The notes beneath the pieces were generated by a model that saw only the letters and a program-made list of their open reading frames with translations, had not been told where the DNA came from and searched no databases. The position numbers were made by a program, and so were the translations under genes. This document shows, piece by piece, positions 23,460 through 33,243 of a stretch of 64,000 nt of DNA (position 1 is its first letter; every line of letters starts with the position of its first letter). The DNA comes from Bolinopsis microptera (lineage: Eukaryota; Ctenophora; Tentaculata; Lobata; Bolinopsidae), in assembly GCF_026151205.1 (NCBI RefSeq), contig NC_087082.1, positions 13,115,865-13,179,864 of the forward strand, in the 5' to 3' direction.

Positions 23460-25130
23460 ATGTGGAACCCCCTGCTGGTGCCCCCAAACACCCCCGAATA
23501 CGGGGGTTCCCTGGTCTGGCTGTCTCTAGTGATCCTGACAGGGGTTGTCTCCAACCTGGTGCTCCTGGTGACGGTTGTGAAGACTAAGTACGTGTCCGGG
23601 CATGCTAGTGGGGTGCTGCTCTTGGCTCTCTGTCTGGTGGATCTGTACGTGGTGTTCTTCTCCGCTCCTCTTTATCTTATCTCTACCGTGTACCAGCAGC
23701 ACCTGCTCGGAGACACTGGATGTTTGGTTACTAGCTACTTGGATAACACTGTCTCCTTCATCGGACTCTGGTGCATTTCGTCCTCTTCTATTGACAGACT
23801 TGTGGCGGTGTCCCAGCCACTCGTTTACAAGCAGATCGTCAAGAAGGGACGATCTTTAATTGTGCTCGTCAGCATTTGTGTTATCAGTGCTGCTGCATCA
23901 TCCCTCATATTTTTTGCTAATAAAAAGTTTCTCATGTGCGATAACATTGATCAAACTGAAATAAGTACAATTATTAGTTTAAATAATCTAAACAATTTGA
24001 ACACTACGACTGAACAATCTCCAAAACACTATTCTGTGTACGTAAAAATCTATCAGATAATTCACTCAGTGGTACCCCTGTCCGTGTCCCTCCTTGCTTA
24101 CATAGGGATCTTTCTCTCGGCCAGAAACTTGAGAACTAGAGAGGTCGCACGGAAGAAAGTTTTGGATAAAATGAATCGGAGGAGGAGGATTGCAAGGGAG
24201 GAGGAAGATGATGAGATTGTTGAGATTTCATCGTCAATAGAGTCGGGTATTGATATGGAGGGGTCCATGACATTCTCTGATCGATCTGATGACGAGGACC
24301 TACCCATTGAGAGACGACCACGGTCTACCACTTCCAGTGGGAGAAGAAGCATGGTCGTCAACAATGAAGTCAGGAGATCCAAAGGATCTATCAAATTTTC
24401 AAACACAACAGTTTTCATGGAGAGTTTACACAACACTTTCTTTAACTCGAACCTTATGGAGGAACTGAATAAACTTCACGAGGATTACTTTTCCCTGTCC
24501 CAATTTGAGACTGAGAGAACCGACACAACAGATTTAGAGACTCCCGACCTGTCGCCGGAACAGGGTCTACAAAACATAGATCCTATTCTGATGAACTTCC
24601 CAAATAATGTAGCACAAGTTTTCCGGTGGAAGAAAAAGGAGAGAAGCGTCACTGAACGACTTCAAATAAAAACAGCGATCTTGTTAGCTGCAGTGGTTGT
24701 GATAATTGTAGGTTCTCATGTACCCACTCTTATATTCGAGCTGTCTGGTTCTCCGTCCCCAGTCACTGGTTGGTTCTCTCTGCTTCTCCCGCTCGTTGTT
24801 TATTCTGTAAACCCTCTGCTCTTCGGCTTCCTCAACAACACTCTCCGAACGAAAGCTGTGGAACTGGTCGTGGATATCTTCAGAAAACCAGAGAGTCAGG
24901 TCACCGCGGAAAGTTCGAATACGATGAGAAGGAGGGACAGTATGGCTGCTTTCAAGCGGTTTGGTAGGAGGATCAGTCTGCAGGCTGCACTTCTCACAGA
25001 GTTTAAAATAAAACGATTAAATACTGTCGGACCGTTGGAGATGTTGCGTTCTTCGGATATGTCTATTCTTAGTCAGAGGTCAGTCATCCGAGACCAAATG
25101 ACTTTAAAGTACTTTGAAACAAACTTATGA
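23460..25130 (+). CDS. Class A-like G-protein-coupled receptor with very long ICL3 (556 aa)
   Basis: Seven hydrophobic segments at about residues 17-40, 50-73, 86-113, 133-153, 198-220, 403-428 and 437-456. Rhodopsin-family marks: Asn in TM1 (VVSNLV), LALCLVD in TM2, Cys88 before TM3 with a partner Cys160, IDRLVAV at the TM3 end (DRL for DRY), Pro in TM5, HVP in TM6, and NPLLF in TM7 for NPxxY. Missing are the TM4 Trp and the CWxP Trp of TM6 (here GSHVP). Loop 3 (221-400) is about 180 residues, rich in R/S/E/D, and likely phosphorylated or scaffold-binding. ATG 23460 follows an in-frame TAA by one codon and leaves only 17 extracellular residues. Ligand unknown; single exon over this span. Confidence 0.85.
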   Translation: MWNPLLVPPNTPEYGGSLVWLSLVILTGVVSNLVLLVTVVKTKYVSGHASGVLLLALCLVDLYVVFFSAPLYLISTVYQQHLLGDTGCLVTSYLDNTVSFIGLWCISSSSIDRLVAVSQPLVYKQIVKKGRSLIVLVSICVISAAASSLIFFANKKFLMCDNIDQTEISTIISLNNLNNLNTTTEQSPKHYSVYVKIYQIIHSVVPLSVSLLAYIGIFLSARNLRTREVARKKVLDKMNRRRRIAREEEDDEIVEISSSIESGIDMEGSMTFSDRSDDEDLPIERRPRSTTSSGRRSMVVNNEVRRSKGSIKFSNTTVFMESLHNTFFNSNLMEELNKLHEDYFSLSQFETERTDTTDLETPDLSPEQGLQNIDPILMNFPNNVAQVFRWKKKERSVTERLQIKTAILLAAVVVIIVGSHVPTLIFELSGSPSPVTGWFSLLLPLVVYSVNPLLFGFLNNTLRTKAVELVVDIFRKPESQVTAESSNTMRRRDSMAAFKRFGRRISLQAALLTEFKIKRLNTVGPLEMLRSSDMSILSQRSVIRDQMTLKYFETNL

Positions 25131-26174
25131 TCCATGGTTTTATTGATTACGTGATCATTTTGTTTGATTCTTTGATTGTAGTTTTGTTATAGCCATTTAA
25201 TAACATATTGAAATATGTACTTTCGATGCTTTAATTCTTTAACCTTACTAGATCTTTGATAAAAACCTGAACCTTATTCCGATTTTATTCTGATGAATCC
25301 ATATTAAGATATCAATAGGTTTAGCTGTTACTATTAGCTATTATTATTACACACTAGGTTTAGCTGTTACTGTTAGCTATTAGTATCACACTCTCTGAGG
25401 AATGTTCTGCTAAAAGAAAAGTTCGAATTTTATTAGGTACTGCATTTTTAGGACAGTTAATTGCGTGTTAAATTATTTATAATGAATTGCTTGAATTTCA
25501 TAAAAGTTCTATAAAAATACCTTTGTTTAATTAGCTTTCATAATTAGGCAAATTTAACGATTTTATTTCAAAATTCATAAGAATGTAAATGTAGAATCCG
25601 TACGTCCTCCTAATTTGGATTTAAACAAAAAAGCTAAAAATTATCATTTCATTGCCTTTCCATAAAAGCTAAAAAATAAATTTACAAATTTTAGAAATGA
25701 CGCACGCGCAATTCTGCTCAATTCCCGCTTAGCAATTTCATTATTTAATAAATGTGTAATTTCTGGTTTCCAACTGTGAAGAACTGTTTTCTCACTTTAT
25801 GATTACGCGACCAAGAGAATGCAAGCAAATAACAAGGTGTAAGTTCAGAGCGAAGATAAGCGCTGGATTCATGTCTTTTATACGCGACGTGCATAACTGT
25901 TCTACTATCACTAATTCTAGTGATCACCAGGAGGCAGTCATAGTGAAGTTAAACCTTTAAACAACAGAAATTGATCGTGACGTCGATCCAGCAACTTGCA
26001 ATGAGTCATCTTCGTCAGCCTATCTGATCTATATCAGGCAAATCTATATTTGCCTGATCTTCTGTGCAATCAATCTTTTCGCTTGTGAGTTGATATCAGT
26101 TGTCTCTTATCAGTAAATAGGTAATTGCACTGCCTTTTACTGTGCAGCTTTGCTATACACGAAGTATACACAAT
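25131..26174. other. Intergenic DNA
   Basis: No gene seen. An imperfect tandem duplication of about 42 bp (AGGTTTAGCTGTTACT...) lies at 25317-25392, and a short inverted repeat, GGCAAATCTATATTTGCC, at 26037-26054. Confidence 0.45.
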
Positions 26175-27017
26175 ATGGAATTTTCGGTCAGTACACTTCA
26201 CGAACTGGAGAAACAGATTGAGGACTTATCAGACTCGGTTTTAGCGAATCTTAATTGCAGGAAACTAGAGGACCTCACTCATGACTTGTTCAAGCCAAAA
26301 GGCGTTACAAAGGATGTAATAACCGAAATAGTTTTGAAGATGGGGTCTATGATATGTAAATCGAGAAATGTTTTGAGATCAGCAGCAGAGACGCTTGACC
26401 AACAGAAATCAGAACAGATAAAAACTCAGAACGAGCTCATCCAATGCAAATCTGGTAAACTAGCTTCAGTGAAGGAGACAGTGAAAACAGAAATGAAACT
26501 GTTTACAGATGTTGTGAAGAATAACAGCGTAGCTTCTGATATCTCTCCAGCTAAAATCAAAATGGCTGTGAAATCGGCGATTACAGAAGATGATCGGTCG
26601 AAAAACTTTATCATCTTCGGGGCCCCAGAACAGCTCGAATGTGAAGAGCAAGAAATGAACGAACGGGATCTCGTGGGTGATATTTGGGGTTTTATGAAGT
26701 TCATTGGAAGGCCGACTATAACAAACATTGAGAGAGTGGGAGTAAAGAAGTCTGACAGCCCTCGATCACGGCCGATAAAAGTTACTTTGCGAGATCCTGA
26801 AATCGCACGTGAATTTCTGAGCAGAGCAAAAGTCTTGAAATCGGTTGATGTGGCAGACTACAATTTCAACTACAACAAACTCTACTTATCTCCAGACAGG
26901 TCGCAGGATGAGCGAATCTCTCGCCAAAAGCTCGTACAGGAAATGAAAGAGGGAATCAAGAAGGACCCGAGCAAGAAATATTACATAAAAAACAACAAAG
27001 TTTGTGTCGCTGAGTGA
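26175..27017 (+). CDS. LINE ORF1p-like protein, copy 2 (280 aa)
   Basis: ATG at 26175; an in-frame GTG lies at 26142. Same layout as the 8502 and 31978 ORFs: a helical Lys/Glu-rich first half (TLDQQKSEQIKTQNELIQC), then TEDDRSKNFIIFGAPEQ, RPIKVTLRDPEI, and LYLSPDRSQDERISRQKLV at the C-terminus. This copy is the most diverged of the three. No reverse transcriptase ORF follows, and no poly(A) or microsatellite tail is evident. The role as a nucleic-acid-binding retroelement protein is inferred; an intact lone ORF also allows domestication. Confidence 0.72.
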   Translation: MEFSVSTLHELEKQIEDLSDSVLANLNCRKLEDLTHDLFKPKGVTKDVITEIVLKMGSMICKSRNVLRSAAETLDQQKSEQIKTQNELIQCKSGKLASVKETVKTEMKLFTDVVKNNSVASDISPAKIKMAVKSAITEDDRSKNFIIFGAPEQLECEEQEMNERDLVGDIWGFMKFIGRPTITNIERVGVKKSDSPRSRPIKVTLRDPEIAREFLSRAKVLKSVDVADYNFNYNKLYLSPDRSQDERISRQKLVQEMKEGIKKDPSKKYYIKNNKVCVAE

Positions 27018-27470
27018 CTAATTATTTGAGAAAGTCAAGCATTTGTGTATGTGTGTGACGTTAATTTCATGGAGTTAAAACTTTTTGTATAACTGAGAAC
27101 AGAGGTTAGAGGAACTACTGATAAGAGTATGATTAGACTGTGTTGCGTTATCAGTTGACTTTTTGCATCACTCTTCTAGATTATACGTAATAGGGTAACT
27201 TAGTTATAGAATAGGATTTTAGTTGTTGCAAGCATTGCACTAAGGTTTTAAGTTAGGTAAGTAGGCCACGAACTGTTGAGCAAACTGGGCTGGAAGCCCA
27301 AGCAATATGCAGTTCTGGTCTTGAGGCTATTTTACAATGTTTTATAACATGTGCTTGCAACTAGATCTTGAATGTCGCGTGCCCCACGGGGATTCGATTT
27401 ATTCATACAATTTATTATATATTGGTTCCAAAGCCCTTATGGGTACCAGCAAAAACTGGTTTTCAAACAA

Positions 27471-28033
27471 ACATTCTGGATCAGGCAAATGTCACCATTT
27501 TACCTTCACACAGACATCGAACGCTGTAAGAAGATGACGATCAGACCTCGTTATTGATGTAGATCCCGCTCGTCGGAGAAGATAAAGGCCTTGCTCAGCA
27601 ATGGGTAGGGTTTGCAGTTTAGATAGCCATGTGGCACGCTGCAACTAAATTATTCTAGATTCTTCTCGAATAATTTTCAAGACTTGATGTCAATTTATTA
27701 TCGGAGAAAAAGACGATTTATGAAGGAGCAACCTTACATTGTACCTACTACTATAATTTCTCAAGATGTCCACTACACGATGTTGTCCTACCACTTTAAC
27801 GTATGTCCCTTAAGCGCTTTTAACTACCGTTCACCGAACCTTGACTGCGGCTTTCGTTAACAAGGTTTGGCCGGTAGAGGGTCCGCAGTAGTCCCATTGC
27901 CTTAGTATTGCTGTACAACTACTACAGAATTAATCACCATAACACTAGACCTCTGCCTGATCCAGAGGATGTCACCATTTTACCTTCACACAGACATCGA
28001 ACGCTGTAAGAAGGTGACGATCAGACCTCGTTA
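27471..28033. repeat. Direct repeat pair of about 63 bp
   Basis: A segment beginning GTCACCATTTTACCTTCACA is present at 27491-27553 and again at 27971-28033, nearly identical (one A/G change seen). The second copy is cut at its end by the mariner-like element starting at 28034. The stretch between has no convincing gene. Confidence 0.85.
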
Positions 28034-29190
28034 GGGTAAGGCACATAATTTTGTCAGGGTACCTAATTTTGTCATTTTGCTCTGAAAAACTGCCTCGGCT
28101 CGGAATTTCAGCTTGAAAGAAAAGGATTGTGTATAAAAAGAAAGCTTAGACTTTGCTGAAACTGCTCGTACAAAGTTTAAGTTTCTAGCTCTTTTGCATC
28201 TGTGTCAAAAATGAAGGCGAAACTGTTAACCCGAAAAATAAATAAGATCCTTAAGGTTTTCTTAAGGAATTTTCAAAATTTTGATTAATTGCTATTTCAA
28301 AAGTAATTGAGCTAGCTTCATGCCATTGCATATTTCAAATATCTTCTACATCAGAAGTATACGTACAAATTTTCAAGTCTCTAGCGCAATTATTGTTCAA
28401 GTTACAGAGGGTGACAAAATTAGGTTCGATTTTGCCAGAAGTACCTAATTTTGTCAAAAAAATCGACCTTTCTCAAATTTCTTGTAAATCACAGATTGTG
28501 TTGAAAATGGCCTTATACAACTATTCTGAAGTTTTTTTGCCCATAGGATATGTATAAGGCACTTAAATAATAGCATAACACTTATAATAGCATATTTTCG
28601 CCGAGAAATATTAGGTGGATAATCTGATTTTTTCAATCTAAAATGACTAAAAAAATATTTGATGAAATTACTAAGCAAGTGATCTATCTACAGACATGAA
28701 AATTTCAACCTAGGCCTAGAACCAATCGTTTTTCAAGATGCCAGTGGTTTCAGGGGCATTTGGGGCTATTTTCTAAGATTAGATACCCAAAAAGTGTCAT
28801 CTTTTCATCAAGCTACAAAACTATGAAAACATCATATCTTTGGGATTTTTGAGGTCAATGTTGGTAAAAAAGCGCTCGAATGATGCATCCAGGTAGTCTA
28901 AAATACCGAGAAACGGTTACTTTTTGCACAATCTTCAAGTGACAAAATTAGGTTCGGGGTGACAAAATTAAGTAAAGTCACCTAATTTTGTCATTTTTTC
29001 AAAATAATTTTTTTTAACATCTTCAACCCCAGCAATTTCGATCATTTTTGTGTTAGAACTTGCCTAGACTGTCTACTATAACATGGTGGAGGTTTCATCT
29101 AAATCGGAATTTCAGACGAGGTTAAAACCCATGGTTTATATCAGGCAGTCGGAAAATTGCCAAAAAATGACAAAATTATGTGCTTTACCC
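28034..29190. mobile_element. Mariner-type non-autonomous element, 1,157 bp
   Basis: Inverted ends GGGTAAGGCACATAATTTTG...CAAAATTATGTGCTTTACCC (one mismatch), flanked by TA at 28032-28033 and 29191-29192. The interior repeats the end core CCTAATTTTGTCA / TGACAAAATTAGG at least five times in both orientations. No transposase reading frame is seen. TA duplication supports the Tc1/mariner superfamily. Confidence 0.8.
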
Positions 29191-29670
29191 TATATAGGTG
29201 ATATATTGAGATTAACCTACTCTTAGCACCATGACTACCTATCCGTATCCATATATATACTTTCAACTATCTATTGTCCTTAAATTGTCTGTAATGGTGC
29301 AGGTGATATTTATGCTTGATCAATTAGGCTGTTGATAGAGAAATCGGGGAATTTTAAAGTGCCAAATTCAGAAATTTCTCTATAAGTTTTATGTGCGCAC
29401 TTATTGCTTGTAGATAGTGCTTGTACAATGTATATGGTGCAGTTGGTGCTTGTATACAAGCGTAAAAATGGGGTCTGACTTAATAACTAAACAACCTGAA
29501 TTCTGTAGACTTTAAAGTTTAAAACCATACTCTACCCCACTCAATGTGATGATTCTGACCATTTTAAGGGGGGGGGGGGGGGGGATAGCAGTTGACCAAC
29601 AAACTAGGACCAGTGACCGAACTTTTGAGGGGGTCCCGGACCCTAACCGCCAAACGGTGCCCGCGGGGCA

Positions 29671-30769
29671 GCCACGCCCATATTTGGTCCAAATTAGGCC
29701 CAATTTAGCCAAATACCCTGAACATGCCCAAAATCCAGATTTTAGGTGCTCTACTTGTAGCTAGTGGTTCCCTGAACTCGTATATGAATTTTCATCAAGA
29801 TTGTACAAAAAATGACTGAGTTATGAGTTAAAAACCATATGACCATATTTGGGCATACGCACCAAATTTGATCGATTTTGGCCCATAAATTGGTCAAATA
29901 TCAATATTTTTGAATAAAACCAACTTTATATGGAAGGTAAGCTTATACTACACATTATTTATGATTATCAGCTCTGTATCTACCTAACTGTGGATTCTGT
30001 GTTCAAATAATCGCAAAAAATGAACAAAATTGCCCATATCTCAGTTCGCGATATTTGCAAAACTGACTTCGCTCAAAACAATAGAACTCAATAGGGTTTC
30101 AATATTTTTTCATGAAATTTTCAGAATCAACGTAGAATTGTCTCATGACCTTAAGCTTTGGGACAGAATTTTGAGTTAGACCTTTAAAAAAATTTGGCGG
30201 CCGAATTCCAAAATTTGCACTGCTAAATTTAGAATTTGGCCGCCAAATTTTTTTAAAGGCCTAACTCAAAATTCTGTTGCAAAACTTAAGGTCATGAGAC
30301 AATTCTACGTTGATTCTGAAAATTTCATGAAAAAATATTGAAACCCTATTGAGTTCTATTGTTTTGAGCGAAGTCAGTTTTGCAAATATCGCGAACTGAG
30401 ATATGGGCAATTTTGTTCATTTTTTGCGATTATTTGAACACAGAATCCACAGTTAGGTAGATACAGAGCTGATAATCATAAATAATGTGTAGTATAAGCT
30501 TACCTTCCATATAAAGTTGGTTTTATTCAAAAATATTGATATTTGACCAATTTATGGGCCAAAATCGATCAAATTTGTTGCGTATGCCCAAATATGGTCA
30601 TATGGTTTTTTGCTCATAACTCAGTCATTTTTTGTACAATCTTGATGAAAATTCATATACGAGTTCAGGGAACCACTAGCTACAAGTAGAGCACCTAAAA
30701 TCTGGATTTTGGGCATGTTCAGGGTATTTGGCTAAATTGGGCCTAATTTGGACCAAATATGGGCGTGGC
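29671..30769. repeat. 1.1-kb near-perfect palindrome
   Basis: Left arm from 29671 (GCCACGCCCATATTTGGTCC) and right arm ending 30769 (CAAATATGGGCGTGGC) are inverted copies of about 535 bp with few mismatches, separated by about 25 bp centred at 30220. The transcript of either strand would fold into a long hairpin. Neither arm codes for protein. Confidence 0.95.
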
Positions 30770-31081
30770 TTTTGGGAACCAGCTTTGTTTACTGGTTAAT
30801 GTTTACTCAAGAATTTATACATACAATAATATACAATAATTATATACCTAAATCTGCTAATATAAAACCTAAATAACTCTAAAAATATACTCCACACGAA
30901 ATTATGGACCTGGTAAGTAAGATTAAATACATCAGCTTAATACACAAATCAAAACAAAATTCTAGAAGACTGACAGTCTTGTGTTGAAAGACGAATATGA
31001 TTTAGAAGCTTATCAAAAAAAATTAAAATCTTAGCCAACCAGGAATCCATAAATCCAAGCAAAACTCTGTCATAACACATT

Positions 31082-31978
31082 TCAAACAACAATTTTGTCC
31101 ACACTACACACTTTGCCTCCTTTTATGTAGTGTCTCTTATCTGGCTCGTCGTTTGATCTCTTCTTGAGTTCTAAAACAAGCTTTTGCTGTTCGGCACGTT
31201 CCTCTGGAGACCTATCTGGACTGATAAAGACTCTACTGAAAAGTTCTGAGCTACGGAGATGCCTTGCTCTAGTCAAAATCTGCTGCACGATTGTGGAGCT
31301 CGTCAAAGTCACCTTAACAGGTCTGTCAGCCACTTGTTTCTTATCCTTGGGTTTATTCAAACCAATTCTGCTAGCTTCTATTTTTGGCTTTTCGCCAAGT
31401 TCCAACAACACTTGAGCGACCTTGTCGCATAACAGCTCACCTTTCTCTTCTTTAATACCAAATAACATCAGATTCCGACTTCGGTCTCCTTCTGCCACAA
31501 CATCCTTGATGACATTCTTCAAAATGTTTCTATCCGAATCCAACAAAGGACCTACTGCTGAGGTTTTTGATGCCTGTACTGCGGCGCTGTATGTCTTCAA
31601 CTCTGATTTCACAGTATCCTCGACTGATGCTACAACCACAGATTTCAAGTCATCAAGCTGCTTGTCTTTGGCAGCTAGCAGCTCTTTCTGCAATACAACT
31701 ACTGTTCCCTGACTGTCAATTACATCGGAGTGCAATTTCTGATTATATTTCTCTAGCTGATTAATGTACAACGACTGTCTATACATAACTTTTAACGCAG
31801 CGTTAAGACTCTGAGCCATGACTTCCCTGGAGATTTCTCTTTTACCACTGAAACTCTGAGCTGCACACGCGTTAACATGATCTGCTTTAGCAAGCCCAAG
31901 AGTTTTCCGGATCCATTCAGCTGCATCATCTTTCACTTCATCAAGCTTATAAGCCACGTATTTCTCCGATTTATACAT
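31082..31978 (-). CDS. LINE ORF1p-like protein, copy 3 (298 aa)
   Basis: ATG at 31978 on the minus strand. The frame is open further upstream through the element's inverted repeat to 32176, but without ATG. Features: a coiled-coil-like QKELLAAKDKQLDDLKSVV, EGDRSRNLMLFGIKEEKGE, RPVKVTLTSSTIVQQIL, and FISPDRSPEERAEQQKLVLE. Very similar to the 8502-9383 ORF. It lies between the palindrome and the right inverted repeat of the TTAA unit, so it was either captured by a DNA transposon or inserted there. Reading frame intact. Confidence 0.75.
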   Translation of the reverse strand: MYKSEKYVAYKLDEVKDDAAEWIRKTLGLAKADHVNACAAQSFSGKREISREVMAQSLNAALKVMYRQSLYINQLEKYNQKLHSDVIDSQGTVVVLQKELLAAKDKQLDDLKSVVVASVEDTVKSELKTYSAAVQASKTSAVGPLLDSDRNILKNVIKDVVAEGDRSRNLMLFGIKEEKGELLCDKVAQVLLELGEKPKIEASRIGLNKPKDKKQVADRPVKVTLTSSTIVQQILTRARHLRSSELFSRVFISPDRSPEERAEQQKLVLELKKRSNDEPDKRHYIKGGKVCSVDKIVV

Positions 31979-32554
31979 CACACAACCACGGCACCGGTTA
32001 AACAAGCAAGTCTTATCAACGTAATGATAAGTAACTGATAAGCGAGCACAAACGTATTGAAAAGTGTAATTACTGAACGCGGGCACCGTTTGGCGGTTAG
32101 GGTCCGGGACCCCCTCAAAAGTTCGGTCACTGGTCCTAGTTTGTTGGTCAACTGCTATCTCGAAACCAAGTTTCACAAAAAAATCAGGGTGAACCCCCCC
32201 TTAATGCCCAACATGAGCGTTTAGCTACAATTAGAAGTTGAGATATCCTGAAATAAGTGTGATAATTGTTACTCGCGAGACCACAAAAGGATGTGGTTAT
32301 ATATCAACCTTAAGTGTGAGGAGTCTTAAGTCTTCAGTCAATACATTTTAATGTTGCCATGGTGTGGCAAGTCCCCATCCATCGTAGTCCGATAGTTTCA
32401 CTGCGTCATAATATACTCAACATATTACATTAATTATTCAACATTCAATAGAATTTGAAAATGCAAAAGTATGTAGTTTTGCAAAATTATCTTATTAAGT
32501 TATGACGAGACTGAGAGTGTGTGATCAATAACGTTTACTTCTATCATTAATTTG

Positions 32555-32610
32555 TGCCTTTGTTGTTGTTGTTGTTGTTGTTTTTGTTGTTGTTGTTGTG
32601 CCTTGACTTG
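32555..32610. repeat. (TTG)n microsatellite
   Basis: About 15 TTG triplets with one TTT interruption. A short inverted repeat (TTGTTAAGTAC...GTACTTAACAA, about 32889-32928) follows in the same gene-free stretch, which runs to the PLCXD start. Confidence 0.9.
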
Positions 32611-33243
32611 GTTTGGTGGTAGGTTTGTGTCTTGATCAGAGAACCTCTCAGTTCTAACCTATAGCTTGTAAATGTTCCTCGTAAGCACCAGCAAAAATAA
32701 ACATAAACCTTGAGAAATTGCATTATTGCTTTCTATTTATATCGGGTATGCTTGCGATAGTACTATAGTATTGGTATATTAAATTTGTTGAAATATTACG
32801 TAATCCAGCATAGTAGCTGGGGAGAGGGGGGTTTGAAAAAAAAAAACCATTAAAACTGTAATTTATACATATACAGAAAAAGATATATTTGTTAAGTACT
32901 TAGTACTACTAGTAGTAGTACTTAACAATTAGACTGAGCAGTAGTACCTTATGCAGGGGGAGAGGCCGGTCTTACTTTTACGATGCCAATAATAATAGCT
33001 GACGTAATATGTGAAATATATGAACGATTCCTTAACGAAACAGATTGGACGCTTTTACATTTAGTGTAATGAAATAATTAAAAATTGGATTTTCATCAAT
33101 ACAAAAATATTCAATTTCTATATCCACATATCTTGAACCAAATTCTCAGATTTATAGCCGTAAGTGTATCATTTTTCACAAACTCGGGATCGGTTCGTGT
33201 CGAATCATCAAATTCCCTAGAATATGGCGTATATAATCAAATT

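Larger units (their letters stand above)
29564..32204. mobile_element. TTAA-flanked composite element with long inverted repeats, palindrome and ORF1-like gene
   Basis: The unit is bounded by TTAA at 29564-29567 and 32201-32204, each followed inward by a G run on its own strand. Inside, an 82-bp inverted repeat (29584-29665 and 32078-32159) is identical on both sides. The right end has about 36 bp between the G run and this repeat that the left end lacks, replaced there by more G. The interior holds a 1.1-kb palindrome (29671-30769) and an ORF1-like gene (31082-31978). TTAA flanks suggest piggyBac- or Kolobok-type movement, but no such transposase is present. Confidence 0.75.

Noticed and set aside
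28454-28678. 74-aa minus-strand ORF in the mariner-like element
   Set aside because: No DDE/D motif or helix-turn-helix; too short for a transposase.
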